DNA of 22,225 nucleotides from Paramecium sonneborni (GCA_905182985.1 CAJJDN010000241.1:1-22225); one strand, 5' to 3'. Counted from the first letter of the stretch, positions 10,198 through 20,724 are shown. Notes: a model not told the origin generated them from the sequence alone. Translations and numbers: made by a program.

Positions 10198-11085
10198 ACG
10201 AAAAGTACTTCAAAAGATGCTGCCTGATTAAAATTTTTTTCACTTGAATGGTAGCCTTTCAATTTTACCAGTACTCTTGTTACTCAAAGAGTGAATAATA
10301 TTTCATATTTCGATTCATTAAATTAGACTGATTGTCCTATAACTTAACAATCCTTGCAACATCATTAAGTATCAACTCCCTCAATTTGAAATTGCCATTT
10401 TTTGGCTCCTTTACTTATTTATTATATATTACTTGTTTATTTATTGTTGTTTATTTAGTCATTGACATTGACTTATGCCTAACACAATAACTACTAAAAA
10501 GATTTTAGCTAGCGTTTTATAGAATAGATATCAAAACTTAAAACCTTTTAATAAAAATGCTAAATCTCAAATAAAATTTAGTATATATGATATACTACTA
10601 AAAAGTTCCTTATTATCGCGAAATTATTTATAAAATTTTACTTAATCAAAGTCAAAAATTTGTTAATTTTTAATAACAACCGAAAGTAACTATTCATACT
10701 CATTTATAATAATTTTTTCCCAAGTAAAACTTATGATTATTTTAATCCACTTTAATTCGGCAGCTGATGTTTCAAAAGTATTGCTTTTAATAATAAGTGC
10801 CCTGAAACTTAACAAAATGCAACTTTGAATTTTTATATTAAATTTAAAACCGAGATTATTTTTATGCCAGTTATATATCTTGAAGTAAACAATCTATAAA
10901 ATAATAATAACTCATTAATAGAAATTTTTGATTCATTTTAATTTATCATTTATTCTTATAGATTAAATCAAGATTTTGTAATATATGTGTCCATAAAATT
11001 TAAGATAAATTTAATTTAACAATAGTTTATTGGCTATGAATATCAAATACATAATAATGAGAGTATCTTCATCTTTGATTATTAA
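10198..11085. other. AT-rich spacer with one open minus-strand frame
   Basis: A minus-strand frame from about 10913 to 10590 stays open for over 100 codons (containing TFETSAAELKWIKIIISFTW) but has no ATG and no recognised domain. It may be an exon relic or chance. Nothing else is seen. Confidence 0.35.
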
Positions 11086-11530
11086 ATATAATGAAGCTAT
11101 CAGTGCATACGAGAATATTAAGTTATTTTGAGAGTTTCTCTAAATGCTTTAATGAAAGACATCAAAAAAGCCTATTGTAAACTATCCCAACAATTCTATC
11201 CTGATTGAAATCAAAATGATCCAAATCAATCAGGCATATCAAAGAAATGTAAGTTTGTTGTACAATGCAATAGAGAAAAAATTAGATAAGGGTGAGTTGA
11301 TAGTCTTAATAATTAGGTTAGCAGCATCAAGATCCATTAGATATTTTGGATCATTTTAAATAAAAAGAATAGCAGTAGATCAAAAGGGACCACAATTGAA
11401 TTTCTTTTACATTAGAAAAGAGATGCTTATTTATGAAACTAAAAAAATATTAGTCCTCAAATTAAAGTCGATGATAAAGATTAAATAAAAAAAATGTTCA
11501 AATCATATAAAAGACAATAAGCATTCCAAG
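11086..11530 (+). pseudogene. Broken J-domain (DnaJ/Hsp40, DNAJB11-like) gene
   Basis: From 11134 one frame reads VSLNALMKDIKKAYCKLSQQ followed by FYPD, then TGA (11206-11208), then NQNDPNQ. This is helix II of a J domain, with the HPD motif changed to YPD and a stop where the next Lys belongs. In a shifted frame INQAY follows at 11225, then a canonical-looking 25-nt GTA...TAG intron (11249-11273), then EKKLDKGEL. Further on, again in other frames, QDPLDILDHF (about 11322) and KGTTIEFLLHQKRDAYL (about 11380) resemble the Gly/Asp-Phe linker and the first substrate-binding strands of the ER-type J proteins (DNAJB11/ERdj3). The YENI at 11107 may be helix I. At least three frame changes plus stop codons rule out a functional Hsp70 co-chaperone. 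The family assignment is good; the subfamily is a guess. Confidence 0.72.
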
Positions 11531-12524
11531 CCATTTGAAAAATTATTTTAAATAGGAAAGAACATAAAAAATGATGTAGTTTTTCAAGCGTATGTTTTTT
11601 TCGCTTACTTATAATTTAATAATATATTAATTTATTCAGATTATTAGATGGTAAATTCAGAATGAACAAGAATGCATGAATTTGGAAGATTTACCTATAC
11701 TATCAATGAATTTAATAGGTTTGTAATTCAGGTTGTATTAATGAAAGTTTTTCAATTTATTGAATTTGTATTGATAATATTCTTTCGATGTTGATTATAG
11801 GGAAGTTCAGTTAAGAAATAATAATTCTATAAAAGTGAAATTTATAATTTTTTATTGTCATTCTTTCATTGAAGATGAGTTTACATATGTAGAGGATAAC
11901 ATGATTGTTCTTCATGTATTATTCTTGATCTTAAGAACAGTGTATTTTTTTAGACTTATTGATAATGTAGATTAAAAGGGAAGATACATTAGTAAATTCA
12001 ATAAAAACTACTTTATTAATTATTGGTTATCGAAATGAGTCTTCTAAGAGGCAATAATTATGCCTGGAGTAATAATAATAATAGTTTATATCTTAGGGCA
12101 AATTTGATCCTTTGTGTGTAATTCAAATCTTGTAGATTGAGTGCAAATAATATTTGAACTTAAGATGAATATGTTAATCTAGGATACTGGGTGATCAGTT
12201 TAAAAGGTTTTCAAATATAGCTATGAAAATAGAAAATAAGAAACTGCATGGTTAAACTGGTTAATGTGATAAAAGATTATGTAAGGATGAAAATATCAGG
12301 ATTACTAATGGTAAAATTTATAATATTTATAAAATCGAATGGGTATGTTAAGGTACTAAGAGTTAAGTAGAAAATCTATGGAAGATCAATAACTAACTGC
12401 AAAATACTTATAGAGGATTTTTAAAATTCAAAAATAAGAAAAAACTAGTGAGGGAGATTTTGGAAGGAATTTGAGTAACAAATTGGAATATTTCATAGAG
12501 AACAATATTATGATTAATTCTTGT
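11531..12524. other. Spacer with faint plus-strand relics
   Basis: The sequence is mixed and no frame persists. At about 12165-12230 the plus strand encodes DEYVNLGYWVISLKGF, which recalls the ...KIGKWIELSDGF... unit of a large Paramecium repeat family, but only one partial unit is visible. Some of the sequence just after 11530 may be the degraded C-terminal part of the J-domain gene. Confidence 0.3.
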
Positions 12525-13164
12525 TCAATATTATAATGAAGGTAATGTGGTAGTGGAAGAAGAAGGAACATAATTATCATTTTTTGCAGAAATTCCTTTG
12601 GGTCTAATGAATCTAATTTATGTCAACTTTTTGAATTATACTTATAATAGAATATTTAATATTATAATGTTTATAGGTTTTTATATATTCATTTATTTTA
12701 GTAAATTCGTTAATGTTTCATAAAATACTGAGTCAAGCTCATCAAATTTCTCTAAACACAATCCTTTATATAATCTAAGAATATATTGATTATCAGAATC
12801 AATATCAATTTAATAATTATGAATCCTTTTTGTAAGTCTTATTTTATACTCTTTCTGTTAACATCTTATGTCAAACATTTATTGATAAAATCATTATATT
12901 CTTCATCCTCTTCTTCTACTAGTGTGCTCTTATTTTCCTATTGTTTATATTGAATAAATTTTAGAAAGACCTTCTAATCTTTAAAAAGACCTATTCGATT
13001 GATTGATAATTACTATAATCTTAATTCAAGTTCTTCATTTACATTTGTTAATTTACAAAAGAAAAAAAGATCTAACTCTATTTATTTGAATGACTCTAAA
13101 TTCTGTAAAAAACCTGTTTCTCCAAATATATGTATGATTTTTAGTATTACTTGAAATGCTTTTC
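12525..13164 (-). pseudogene. Damaged minus-strand gene, unknown family
   Basis: Read from 13164 downward, the frame EKHFKQYQKSYIYLEKQ continues to a canonical 23-nt GTA...TAG intron (12991-13013). It goes on with FKDQKVFLKFIQYKQQENKS and the acidic LVEEEDEEYNDFINK. A 26-nt GT...AAG intron (12851-12876) or a frameshift then leads into RLTKRIHNYQIDIDSDNQYI and LYKGLCLEKFDELDSVFYE, ending in TGA at 12525-12527. With both introns removed the exons make exactly 197 codons. There is no ATG at the 5' end of the open stretch; just upstream the same frame is cut by TGA at 13167-13165 and again four codons earlier. A start at the in-frame ATG at 13044 would give a shorter protein. The charged helical character suggests a coiled-coil or helical-repeat protein. 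It is either a pseudogene or a gene with an unrecognised 5' exon. Confidence 0.45.
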
Positions 13165-14986
13165 TCATGAAAACTTTCAAATGATTTGTAAACAAAAATC
13201 AGCCTTGGGCTAGAAAAATAAGATAGAATATTTTAACTTTTTTTTAAATTAATAAATGATTTCAACAAAAATGATTGAAAATGCAGAGGATATTTTACGT
13301 TAGTAGGAACATAATCTCCTGTCTTGATGGTTGTTTGTGATAAAAAATAAAGAAGATTTTTCTAAATTATGTGATTCGTCGATTAAAAAGAGTGTAAATG
13401 ATATACCCATTCATTTGGAATATGAAATATTTGAGTTGAAATTTATATGATATCTCAAGTATATTTATTATTATCTTAGAAGAAACCTATCAATTAACAT
13501 AATTTTTTAGATAATATTTAAAATTCCTAGTTTATGATATTGACAAAGAATAATCTTTTCAAATTAAAAATCTAATTTGAAAAGATAGACGCCTAATTTC
13601 TAAATTTATGCTCAAAAATTAAGGTTTCTCTCAGAAAATTTAAATAACTGCAAAAAATTAATTTTATATAAGACTTCAAATCACTTAATATATGTATAAT
13701 TATTTGTAAAGCAAATAATTTAAATTAGATTATGTTTAAAAATTTTAATATTTAAAACTTTTTTTCGTTAATGAAATAAACATTAAAATTCGAAATTTTT
13801 TAATTAAAACAATTAAATTAATTTATTTAGGATAATTTAGTTCTATTTAGAAATCTAAAAATTCTATAAATCCAAAACTTTATTTAGATCAAACTCTTTA
13901 GAAAATAGTTATCCCATTAAATTATCTAATATTTTTTTTTATTTTACAATTTTCTCTATTTCTAGCAGATTGTATTTATGAAATTTATACGTTAATAAAT
14001 AAACAAAATTAAAATATTTTGATATATTAATTCAAATATCAAATTTCATATTTAATTAATAAAAATAATAACTAATTCATATAAATATGATGAAAGCTAC
14101 CTTTTTTATCTTAGCAATTTTATTGTTATATAAATTTAATTTTATTTATTCAAAAATTGTTATTAAATTTATTGGGTTAAAAACCATTACATAAATATAT
14201 TACTTTTTATTACCAGATACTTCCTTTCAAACAAACTGAATTATAGTATTTATACAAATTATTATCGAAAATATTGGTAAAAAAAACTGCAAATCATTAA
14301 TTCATAAAAGTTCTTATAGTGAATAATAAATAAATATTGCAAGTCTGACAGAACCTAATTTACATAAAATAAACTTATAATATTTGTTTGAGCTCTATAA
14401 AATATAAGGAAATGAAAACAGTTAATAGACATTAATTTTTTAAAAATTCAAAAAAACTGAATAATAATTAAAAATAATTAGAAATTTAATATAAATCACA
14501 GAAATAGAAATCAATAAAAAGTCTTACGAATTATGAAATTTAATTAATTTAATCCAAAATAAAATGAAATTTCTTTATGAACTTTATATAATAACCAATA
14601 ATAGCCATCTGAAAGAATGAGATTTAAAAATAAATTTATAGCTCTAATTATGAAAAAAAACAAAAAATATATAAAATATAATTTGATAAAAATAAATTAA
14701 ATTAAAAAATGCAAAAAATTGATTCTCTTGAAACTATAAGATGTGCAAAAAGTGATAAAAAAGAAAGATTTCAAAACTTATAAAATAAGAAAGTTGCAAT
14801 AATTCCATACAACCAAATCAATTACAATAAATTTAAATTTCTTTAAATATTTATTCGCTTATTTAAATTTCAATCAAGTTTAATATAAAAGATGTGTCAA
14901 TAAAATGATTTAAAATATTTTAATTTTTTTAATTCAAAAAGGAATATAAGTTTTGATATTTATAATTTGATTAAAAAGAATACAAT
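13165..14986. other. Long AT-rich spacer with a short plus-strand relic
   Basis: At 13271-13450 a plus-strand frame starts at ATG and reads MIENAEDILRQQEHNLLS, TGA (13325-13327), then KNKEDFSKLCDSSIKKS and on to a final TGA. It is a coherent but broken 60-codon piece. A 21-nt GTA...TAG sequence at 13460-13480 could be a relict intron. From about 13500 the DNA is almost only A and T; frames stay open for long stretches there but encode Ile/Asn/Lys/Phe mixtures expected by chance. Confidence 0.35.
13554..13585. repeat. Perfect 13-bp inverted repeat
   Basis: TCTTTTCAAATTA at 13554-13566 and its exact complement at 13573-13585 enclose a 6-nt loop. No gene ends here, so a terminator role is not obvious. 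It may be a degraded terminal inverted repeat or a chance hairpin in AT-rich DNA. Confidence 0.6.
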
Positions 14987-16069
14987 TCAAGTAATATTCA
15001 TGTATTTACGTATTTAAAGGAATGATGACTCTTAATCCCATGTAATTAAGTATTGACCGTCTTAACTCATTTAGCCATAAATATTTTCATCTGTTGATAA
15101 ATCAATAGACATCTCTGTTATGAATTCATTATTTTCTTACTTTCTAATTAAGTTTATACTTTAGGAATTCTTATTAACAAGCAAGTTTTTTTATTTTATA
15201 TATTATTATGGAAATAAACAATCGCAACGTATTCCTCCTTAAATAACTGTGCTTTTAGTTTTTACAAACTTATTTGTACTATCCAATTCATAAATATCCA
15301 TAAAATTTTCACCCCATTATTAAAATGTGAATAAATTATCGCTAATAAAACATAACCTATATCCTTCTTTTTAAACATCGATTTTTTGAACGATATTCCA
15401 TTATTTTATATTCTTATTTCTTTGTAATTCTATAACAAAGATTTACTTATCCTTACTACAAGAGATTAGTTTATCCCCTTTTTCACTAAGACTTAGATTA
15501 TAAATAGTATCATCATGATCAGTTATTGTTTAACTACATTACCATCCATTTTTCTCTGTCCAAAATTTAATTTTCTAATCTTAACTAGAAGAAATTATGC
15601 AATTTTATTCACTATTTATAGCTAAGCCCAGGATGACTAATTCATGAGCTTAGATTTTCCATATAAACTTCTATGAATAAATCCGATTAATTGGCCAAAA
15701 TTTTAAGGATCCTTAAAAATCAGAAGACACTGTGTAAGTCTTATAAAATTCTAAAAAAGTAATTCTCTTATTGTGTCCATTAATCAAATTGACTTATTTC
15801 ATATTCTCTTTTTTGAATTAAAATACTTTAATCATGTTCCAACATGACGCTTAAATCTAAGAATTTTCTTTTGATATTGCAATTGTTGCACAATATTATT
15901 AAACTTTGACTTAGTCAATTAGCGAATACGTAAATTTATCTTTGTGCGATTCTGTCATTTCAAAAGAAGCTCTTATAAATTGTTTAATTTTTAAATGAAT
16001 AGTAGAGAATCTTTAAATATACCTTTTATCGAAAAAAAGTAAATACCTTTTTAATAGAAAATTGCTCAT
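14987..16069 (-). CDS. WD40-repeat protein (360 aa, or 352 if a 24-nt intron is removed)
   Basis: ATG at 16069 down to TGA at 14987-14989, one uninterrupted ciliate-code frame of 361 codons. TGA precedes the ATG in frame, which supports this start. After about 50 residues WD40-like blades follow, with recognisable strands: ASCWNMIKVFQF, then LINGHNKRITFLEFYKTYTV with SSDFQGSLKFW, then IQAHELVILGLAINSEQN with SSSQDQKIKFW, then DHDDTIYNLSLSEKGDKLIS with CSKDKQIFVI. Later blades are more diverged, ending MSQDGQYLITWDQESSFLQI. The GH, D-x-x-[IL]-[KR]-[FVL]-W pattern is typical; six or seven blades would make one beta-propeller, a protein-interaction platform. At 16023-16046 lies a 24-nt GTA...AAG stretch that could be an intron; removing it keeps the frame, so sequence alone cannot settle it. 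The gene appears intact. Confidence 0.85.
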
Positions 16070-17153
16070 TCAGATTTAATTTTCTAATTCTATCAATTGA
16101 AATTTTGTATGAATATCAAACCATGTGCATGAACAACTTAAAATTCTGAGTATAAGGAAAATTTGAAAATGAAATATTATGTTTGGAATTTAAAAAAAAA
16201 ATTATATAAAAATATAAATTAGATTGTGTAATTTGAAACACAGTCAAATTTATTTTTAGAAAAACTTCATAAACTCTTAAATTAGGTTCTATTGTTACCA
16301 GATTATAGTATTTTTTAAGTTTTCCCGTAATAATTGAAATTAAATGAATGCTATATATTTGTGGAATGAAAAATAAACCCATTATTATTTAAATAATTAT
16401 TATTGTTAAAATAAGATATTAATAAAAATAGAAGAATATTTATTTTAATATCATTCTTTTAATGATCGATTATATTCTTATCCTGCCATATAGATTATCT
16501 ATATACCCAGATCTTAAGAAGACTAAAATTCAAATACAATTTATTCAGCTAGATGTTTTATTTCATCCATTATTATGATGCGATTCAGATCTCAAGCGAC
16601 ATGAAGGAACAATAACTTCAAAATAATGAAAATTTTGGTTGAAGATATTTTGGATATCTAGAAATTTGGGCTTCAAATAATAAACTTGAATACTATTATT
16701 CACAGCTATTGAGCTAAAGTTATTCATTAATATTAATTAAAAAGCTGATTTCATAACTTATTTTCGCGTCAATGATTAAAATTTTATATGATATATGTTT
16801 CAGCTTTTTATACCTAAAGGTTTTAAGAATAACTTTTGATTGAAAAATCTTTTAGACGTGTAATTAATTAATATAGCCCACATTAAATTATTAATACAAC
16901 AATCAAATTATATTGATAAAGTAAAAGCAGGGAAATAGCTGAGCAAAAAAAATTGTGATAAATAATTCCTTCGAGCTGACTCAGTTACATATAAAGTTGA
17001 ATTCTTATTATCTAATAGTAATTATAAATCTTTTATATCCCTTAATAAAAATAACTCAAATTATAGATTACTAAAGAACTTATATTTTCAGTTTCAATAT
17101 TGATTATTATCTTCTTTTTCCTATTTTTAAATTTCAATTTAGCTTTCGAAATA
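16070..17153. other. AT-rich spacer between divergent genes
   Basis: This lies between the 5' end of the minus-strand WD40 gene and the 5' end of the plus-strand gene at 17154, so both promoters are presumably here, but no motif stands out. A frame around 16535-16630 encodes a short piece (IQFIQLDVLFHPLL) before TGA and is not interpretable. Confidence 0.45.
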
Positions 17154-18460
17154 ATGGCTAGAAATCTTATTAATGATATTTTTTAACGAGAAAGTGAAAA
17201 CTTCTTTTGTGATGGTTCAGTTGATTCTTTTAAAAAAATGAGAAATAAAGTATCTAGAACTATTTCAATTATTTATAATACATTCTTAGAACCAACAACC
17301 AAATAAAGTAATCCATCCTTAGAAATACCTGTTAAAGATTTAAGAAATATTCTTGGTAATCTATTGTTCCAAAAAGTCTTTGATGTTGCTAAAAATAAAG
17401 AGTTAATCAAAAAATTTCTGGTATTTTTTACTATTCTATTTTTTAGTAGTGCTCATTTAAACATGTTTTAAAACAATTATATTTAACTGTTTTTCATTCC
17501 TATTTAACAGATTTACAGTTTAGTTGAGTATTTTTTCTAACTTTTTCTATTCATATTCCCCTCAATAAAAATTCATATAAATCTACTTTATTGTTTTATT
17601 TAAGTAGCAAAATGATTTTGTTTAAAATAATTGTTCTAAATGAACTTAAGTTTTCAACTACAGCTTGCTCAAATTAGGTAACTTTATAACCAAATATTAC
17701 CATCTAGTAACTCTTATGTCGAAAATAATTACATAATAATTGAGAAGTTAACATCATATAAACAAGAATAATTAAATTATTTTATTAAGGTAAATATAGA
17801 ATTTTCTATTTTTGCTTCTGACATAATTCTTATGAATTTTAGCCTCAGAAAACATTAAATTATCTATTCAAAAGCTGAGTTTCTAATACATCATACAATT
17901 TTTGTTTATAATAGAATTGATTTTAATTCATAGTTTGTTAAACTTCATTAATAGTATAATTTTATTCAAAAGGAAATTATTTATGGCTCTATTAGAAGCA
18001 CCCATTTATAACTGGGATTAAAGTAGATAATATTTATTAAGTATTTTAGGAATCATTAAATAAAACATAAATCTTAATTTGATTACCTAATATATATCCT
18101 AAATAATCAGCATATATTGAACTATTGCTCTAATTAATACTTAATTATAAGCAATTATGATATCAAGTATTTTCAAATAATCTAATTCAGCAGAAGTCTA
18201 TTCGAAGTTTGAGTTTTAATATCATTAAATTAAATCTAATCAAAGTTGTATCCGAAGGCATTACGCTGAGATTATTGGATTTTTATTTGTATTATAACGT
18301 TTAGTATTATGATATGTATTAACAAATATGTTATGAATATTCTGATTAGCAATAAATATTTTGTATTTTAACTATTAATATGCAAACATCATATAAAAAT
18401 GCAAATATTGAATCTAAGGAGGATAATTTCATATAACTTTTCTTTTCTATCTTTTAATGA
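17154..18460 (+). pseudogene. Damaged multi-exon gene, probably alpha-helical protein
   Basis: Exon 1 starts at ATG 17154 (MARNLINDIFQRESENFF) and runs to 17420. A canonical 26-nt GTA...TAG intron (17421-17446) follows, then exon 2 (CSFKHVLKQLYLTVFHSYL) to TGA at 17525-17527. Coding resumes from about 17640, with another canonical intron of 30 nt (17678-17707) joining FQLQLAQI to SNSYVENNYIIIEKLTSY. From 17842 a shifted frame reads ENIKLSIQKLSFQYIIQFL and, at 17983, MALLEAPIYNWDQSRQYLL. It is cut by TGA at 18118-18120, then continues with SAEVYSKFEFQYHQIKSNQS to TGA at 18310-18312. Another coherent piece reaches TGA at 18458-18460. Leu/Ile-rich amphipathic helices suggest a HEAT-like or other helical-repeat protein, but I cannot name the family. 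At least two in-frame TGAs and one frameshift indicate a pseudogene, unless exon structure is mis-read. The first 115 residues could be a separate small gene. Confidence 0.5.
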
Positions 18461-18757
18461 GCATCCTTATTAAATTTCTATTTAGTCTAAAGTTAATGTA
18501 AGTAAGTGTTATTTGATGAATAGGAAAAGCCCATCAATTTTCAAAGAATAACTCTTTAGCATGTAATGATCTCATTCTTTCAAAGTTTTGTTTCTATTTG
18601 AAATTGATTTCTCAAAATAGACTGTCGATCCCAATTGACATAATACAAGTAAATTTTAAATCATTAAAAATGATTATTAATTTAATAAATAAATTAATTG
18701 ATAAATAAAATAAAATTTATAAAGGATTTTATTAATCATTCATTAATAAAATTATAA
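18461..18757. other. Space between convergent genes
   Basis: A plus-strand frame at about 18510-18655 (HQFSKNNSLACNDLILSKF) may be the last relic of the damaged gene upstream. The rest is A/T-rich and contains the hairpin at 18726-18752. Confidence 0.4.
18726..18752 (-). terminator. Hairpin just 3' of the kinase stop codon
   Basis: ATTTTATTAAT and its exact complement ATTAATAAAAT form an 11-bp stem with a 5-nt loop. It begins 5 nt after the kinase TGA (18758-18760) on the minus strand. Position suggests a 3'-end or mRNA structure, but eukaryotic genes do not use simple hairpin terminators and the stem is all A/T, so the role is inference. Confidence 0.35.
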
Positions 18758-19892
18758 TCATTATTAAGAATTTAGATCTGAAATTGATTTGATTTGTGTA
18801 GTTATGTATTTACCAATCATATCAGATACTTATACATTTGCAACTATTAACTCAGTACCAATGTTATCTTCTTGAATTTATGCTTGAATAGAATTACTAA
18901 TTAAAAGATGTTTTTCAGCTGGAAAATTTAGTGTTTCCTAATTTCCAAGAGATTAAGTTGTACACTAATTGAACAATTGATTCAAATTGGAAGATAAAGA
19001 AGTTGCTTATAACATTTTTATAAACAACTATTTTATGAAAGAATAATCTGGCATTTAATCAGATTTGAGCTCATCAATGTAGGACATAAACTTAGAGAAT
19101 TCAAGAGGAAATTGTTACGACAAGGTAATTGTATTAAAGAGGGAAGTTTTCATGTCTCCAATTAATTTGTTATCCATATTTCTAAATCCTATTGAAGGTT
19201 TTTAAGTCCATGGCAATTTACCTAATGGAAATGTATGAAAATACAATTTCTCAAATAAACTAAGACGTAGAGTAAACTTTCCAAATCATCTTTATAACCT
19301 AATTATTCACCTTTGTGAGATGCTCTACTGGCAAAGTTTTACGAACCAATAGGTACTTTTTTTTAGAATTTTAAATTTTCTAGAGATTGTGATAAACCAA
19401 AATCAATAAGTTAAATAACTCCAGGCTCTAAAAGTTTATCCTCTGAATTTATTTGTATTTTTTGTGATATCATAATATTTTCTGGTTTAATATCTAAATG
19501 TAAGATACTCTTTCTATGCATTTATTGTAAAGTATCAAGAAGACTTAATCCAATAGTCAAAGTACAGGATAAAGATATTTGTTTAGATATTACCAAATCC
19601 CGTAAGCTACAATGTAAGAGCGGCAGAATAAGATAGCTTCTAAATTGATTCAATATAGTTCATACTTTTTTTCTGGAGTTATTCCATGATGTATTAATTT
19701 AGGGATTCCTTCTATTTCATTTAATTCTTTAAGAACTTTAATCTCACTCTCTATTTGGCCAGACATTGGATACTTTTCCATTTTGATAGCATATACTGTT
19801 TAACTTAGATTATGTTAAGCTTTAAACACTTAATGAGCTTAACCTTATCCAATCATCGAGAGCACATAATATTTGGAAGTTTAATAATACAT
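18758..19892 (-). CDS. CK1-like Ser/Thr protein kinase, three exons (361 aa)
   Basis: ATG at 19892, TGA at 18758-18760. Introns 19640-19665 (26 nt) and 19222-19244 (23 nt), both GTA...TAG, are removed to leave exactly 362 codons. Kinase motifs in order: glycine loop IGQGQAHQV (residues 14-22, third Gly replaced), ATP-binding Lys in VYAIK (K37), helix-C Glu (E50), catalytic loop HLDIKPEN (123-130; D125, K127, N130), and DFG (D155). Then come the CK1-type activation segment VPIGSQNFASRASHKGE and YKDDLESLLYVLVYL...KLPW (to W212). The SxxxH...DDLESL...LPW layout replaces the APE motif and marks the CK1 family. The catalytic loop has HLD instead of HRD. Residues 213-361 form a C-terminal extension rich in Ser, Gln and Asn without recognised domain. 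The protein probably phosphorylates Ser/Thr in cytosol or nucleus; targets are unknown. The gene appears intact. Confidence 0.92.
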
Positions 19893-20039
19893 TAGAGAAG
19901 CTAATTTTAATTATATAATTGAGTTGAACAAGTTTGTTATTTAATATAAAATTTGAAGGGTATTACAATTTTTGTATTTATTATGTTTATTTTTTATTAT
20001 CTTAATTTGTCTAAAATCTTTATTTAATGTCAAACCAGC
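19893..20039. other. Short spacer between divergent genes
   Basis: This A/T-rich stretch lies 5' of the kinase and of the coiled-coil remnant; no promoter motif is visible. Confidence 0.4.
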
Positions 20040-20724
20040 ATTAATGAATAAGAATTACAAAGGTTAAGAAAAGAACTCTTTGAAAAGAATACTATTATAG
20101 TTACAACAAAATTAAATCAATTAGATAAAGTCGAGTAGAGTAGAGATAGAACAGAATAAGTATGTTGCTAGCTTATTAAGTGAGGAGCAAGTCATTTTAA
20201 TTAAAAGAAAGGAAAAATAATAGATAAATTAAGAGTTTAATGTTAATTGATAGTTTTAATAATGATAGTCCGACATTTATATATTATCTAAAAATAATAG
20301 AAACACATTACAACTTAATATGAAAGAAAGATTAAAGAATTATAAAATAAACGAAAATAACTAGAAGAAGATAAGGTTCAAGTGGATGTAGTTATGCAAT
20401 CAATTCTAAGATAAAAAGATATTATGATTACTTTAATTTTCTATTGAATCACGAAAATTCAAATTTAATGGATTATGTAAAATGTATATAATTATTCTTA
20501 TTTTTTTAGCTCTGTTAATAATATAATTGTTACATTATCTTAACACAATTAATGGATAAAATTTATAAAGTGTAGCAAAGTATTAAATAGTCTTTAAATA
20601 CTCTTAAGTGAGCAAAAATAATCAAGTTAAGCTTTTTAATATTTCACATATTGTTAATTCATAAAAGAGTATACTAATTTATCCAAAAGAATCTTTATAT
20701 AACTCAAAATTATTATCATAATGA
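20040..20724 (+). pseudogene. Damaged coiled-coil protein gene
   Basis: Plus-strand pieces in alternating frames form a coherent protein. NEQELQRLRKELFEKNTIIV runs on to QSRDRTEQ (about 20045-20160), then in the next frame come VASLLSEEQVILIKRKEKQQ (to TGA at about 20250) and TTQYERKIKELQNKRKQLEE with DKVQVDVVMQSILRQKDIM (about 20310-20430). A shifted frame gives YFNFLLNHENSNLMDYVK, a canonical 26-nt GTA...TAG intron (20484-20509), and a clean last exon (INGQNLQSVAKYQIVFKYSQ ... ESLYNSKLLSQ) ending in TGA at 20722-20724. The heptad-like pattern in the first half indicates a long coiled coil; the C-terminal part is unrecognised. The frame changes could be unrecognised introns in one or two places, but the TGA codons and the number of shifts favour a decayed gene. 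Confidence 0.5.

Noticed and set aside
13460..14030. Very long plus-strand open frame
   Set aside because: It lies in nearly pure A/T sequence and encodes an Ile/Asn/Lys/Phe/Gln mixture; openness is expected because TGA is rare there.
16116..16382. Minus-strand ORF of 88 codons
   Set aside because: It lies upstream of the WD40 gene, has a chance-like Ile/Phe/Asn/Leu composition and no motif.
19201..19260. Apparent 1-nt frameshift in the kinase after YVLVYL
   Set aside because: A canonical 23-nt GTA...TAG intron at 19222-19244 restores the CK1 motif LPW in frame, so no damage is needed.
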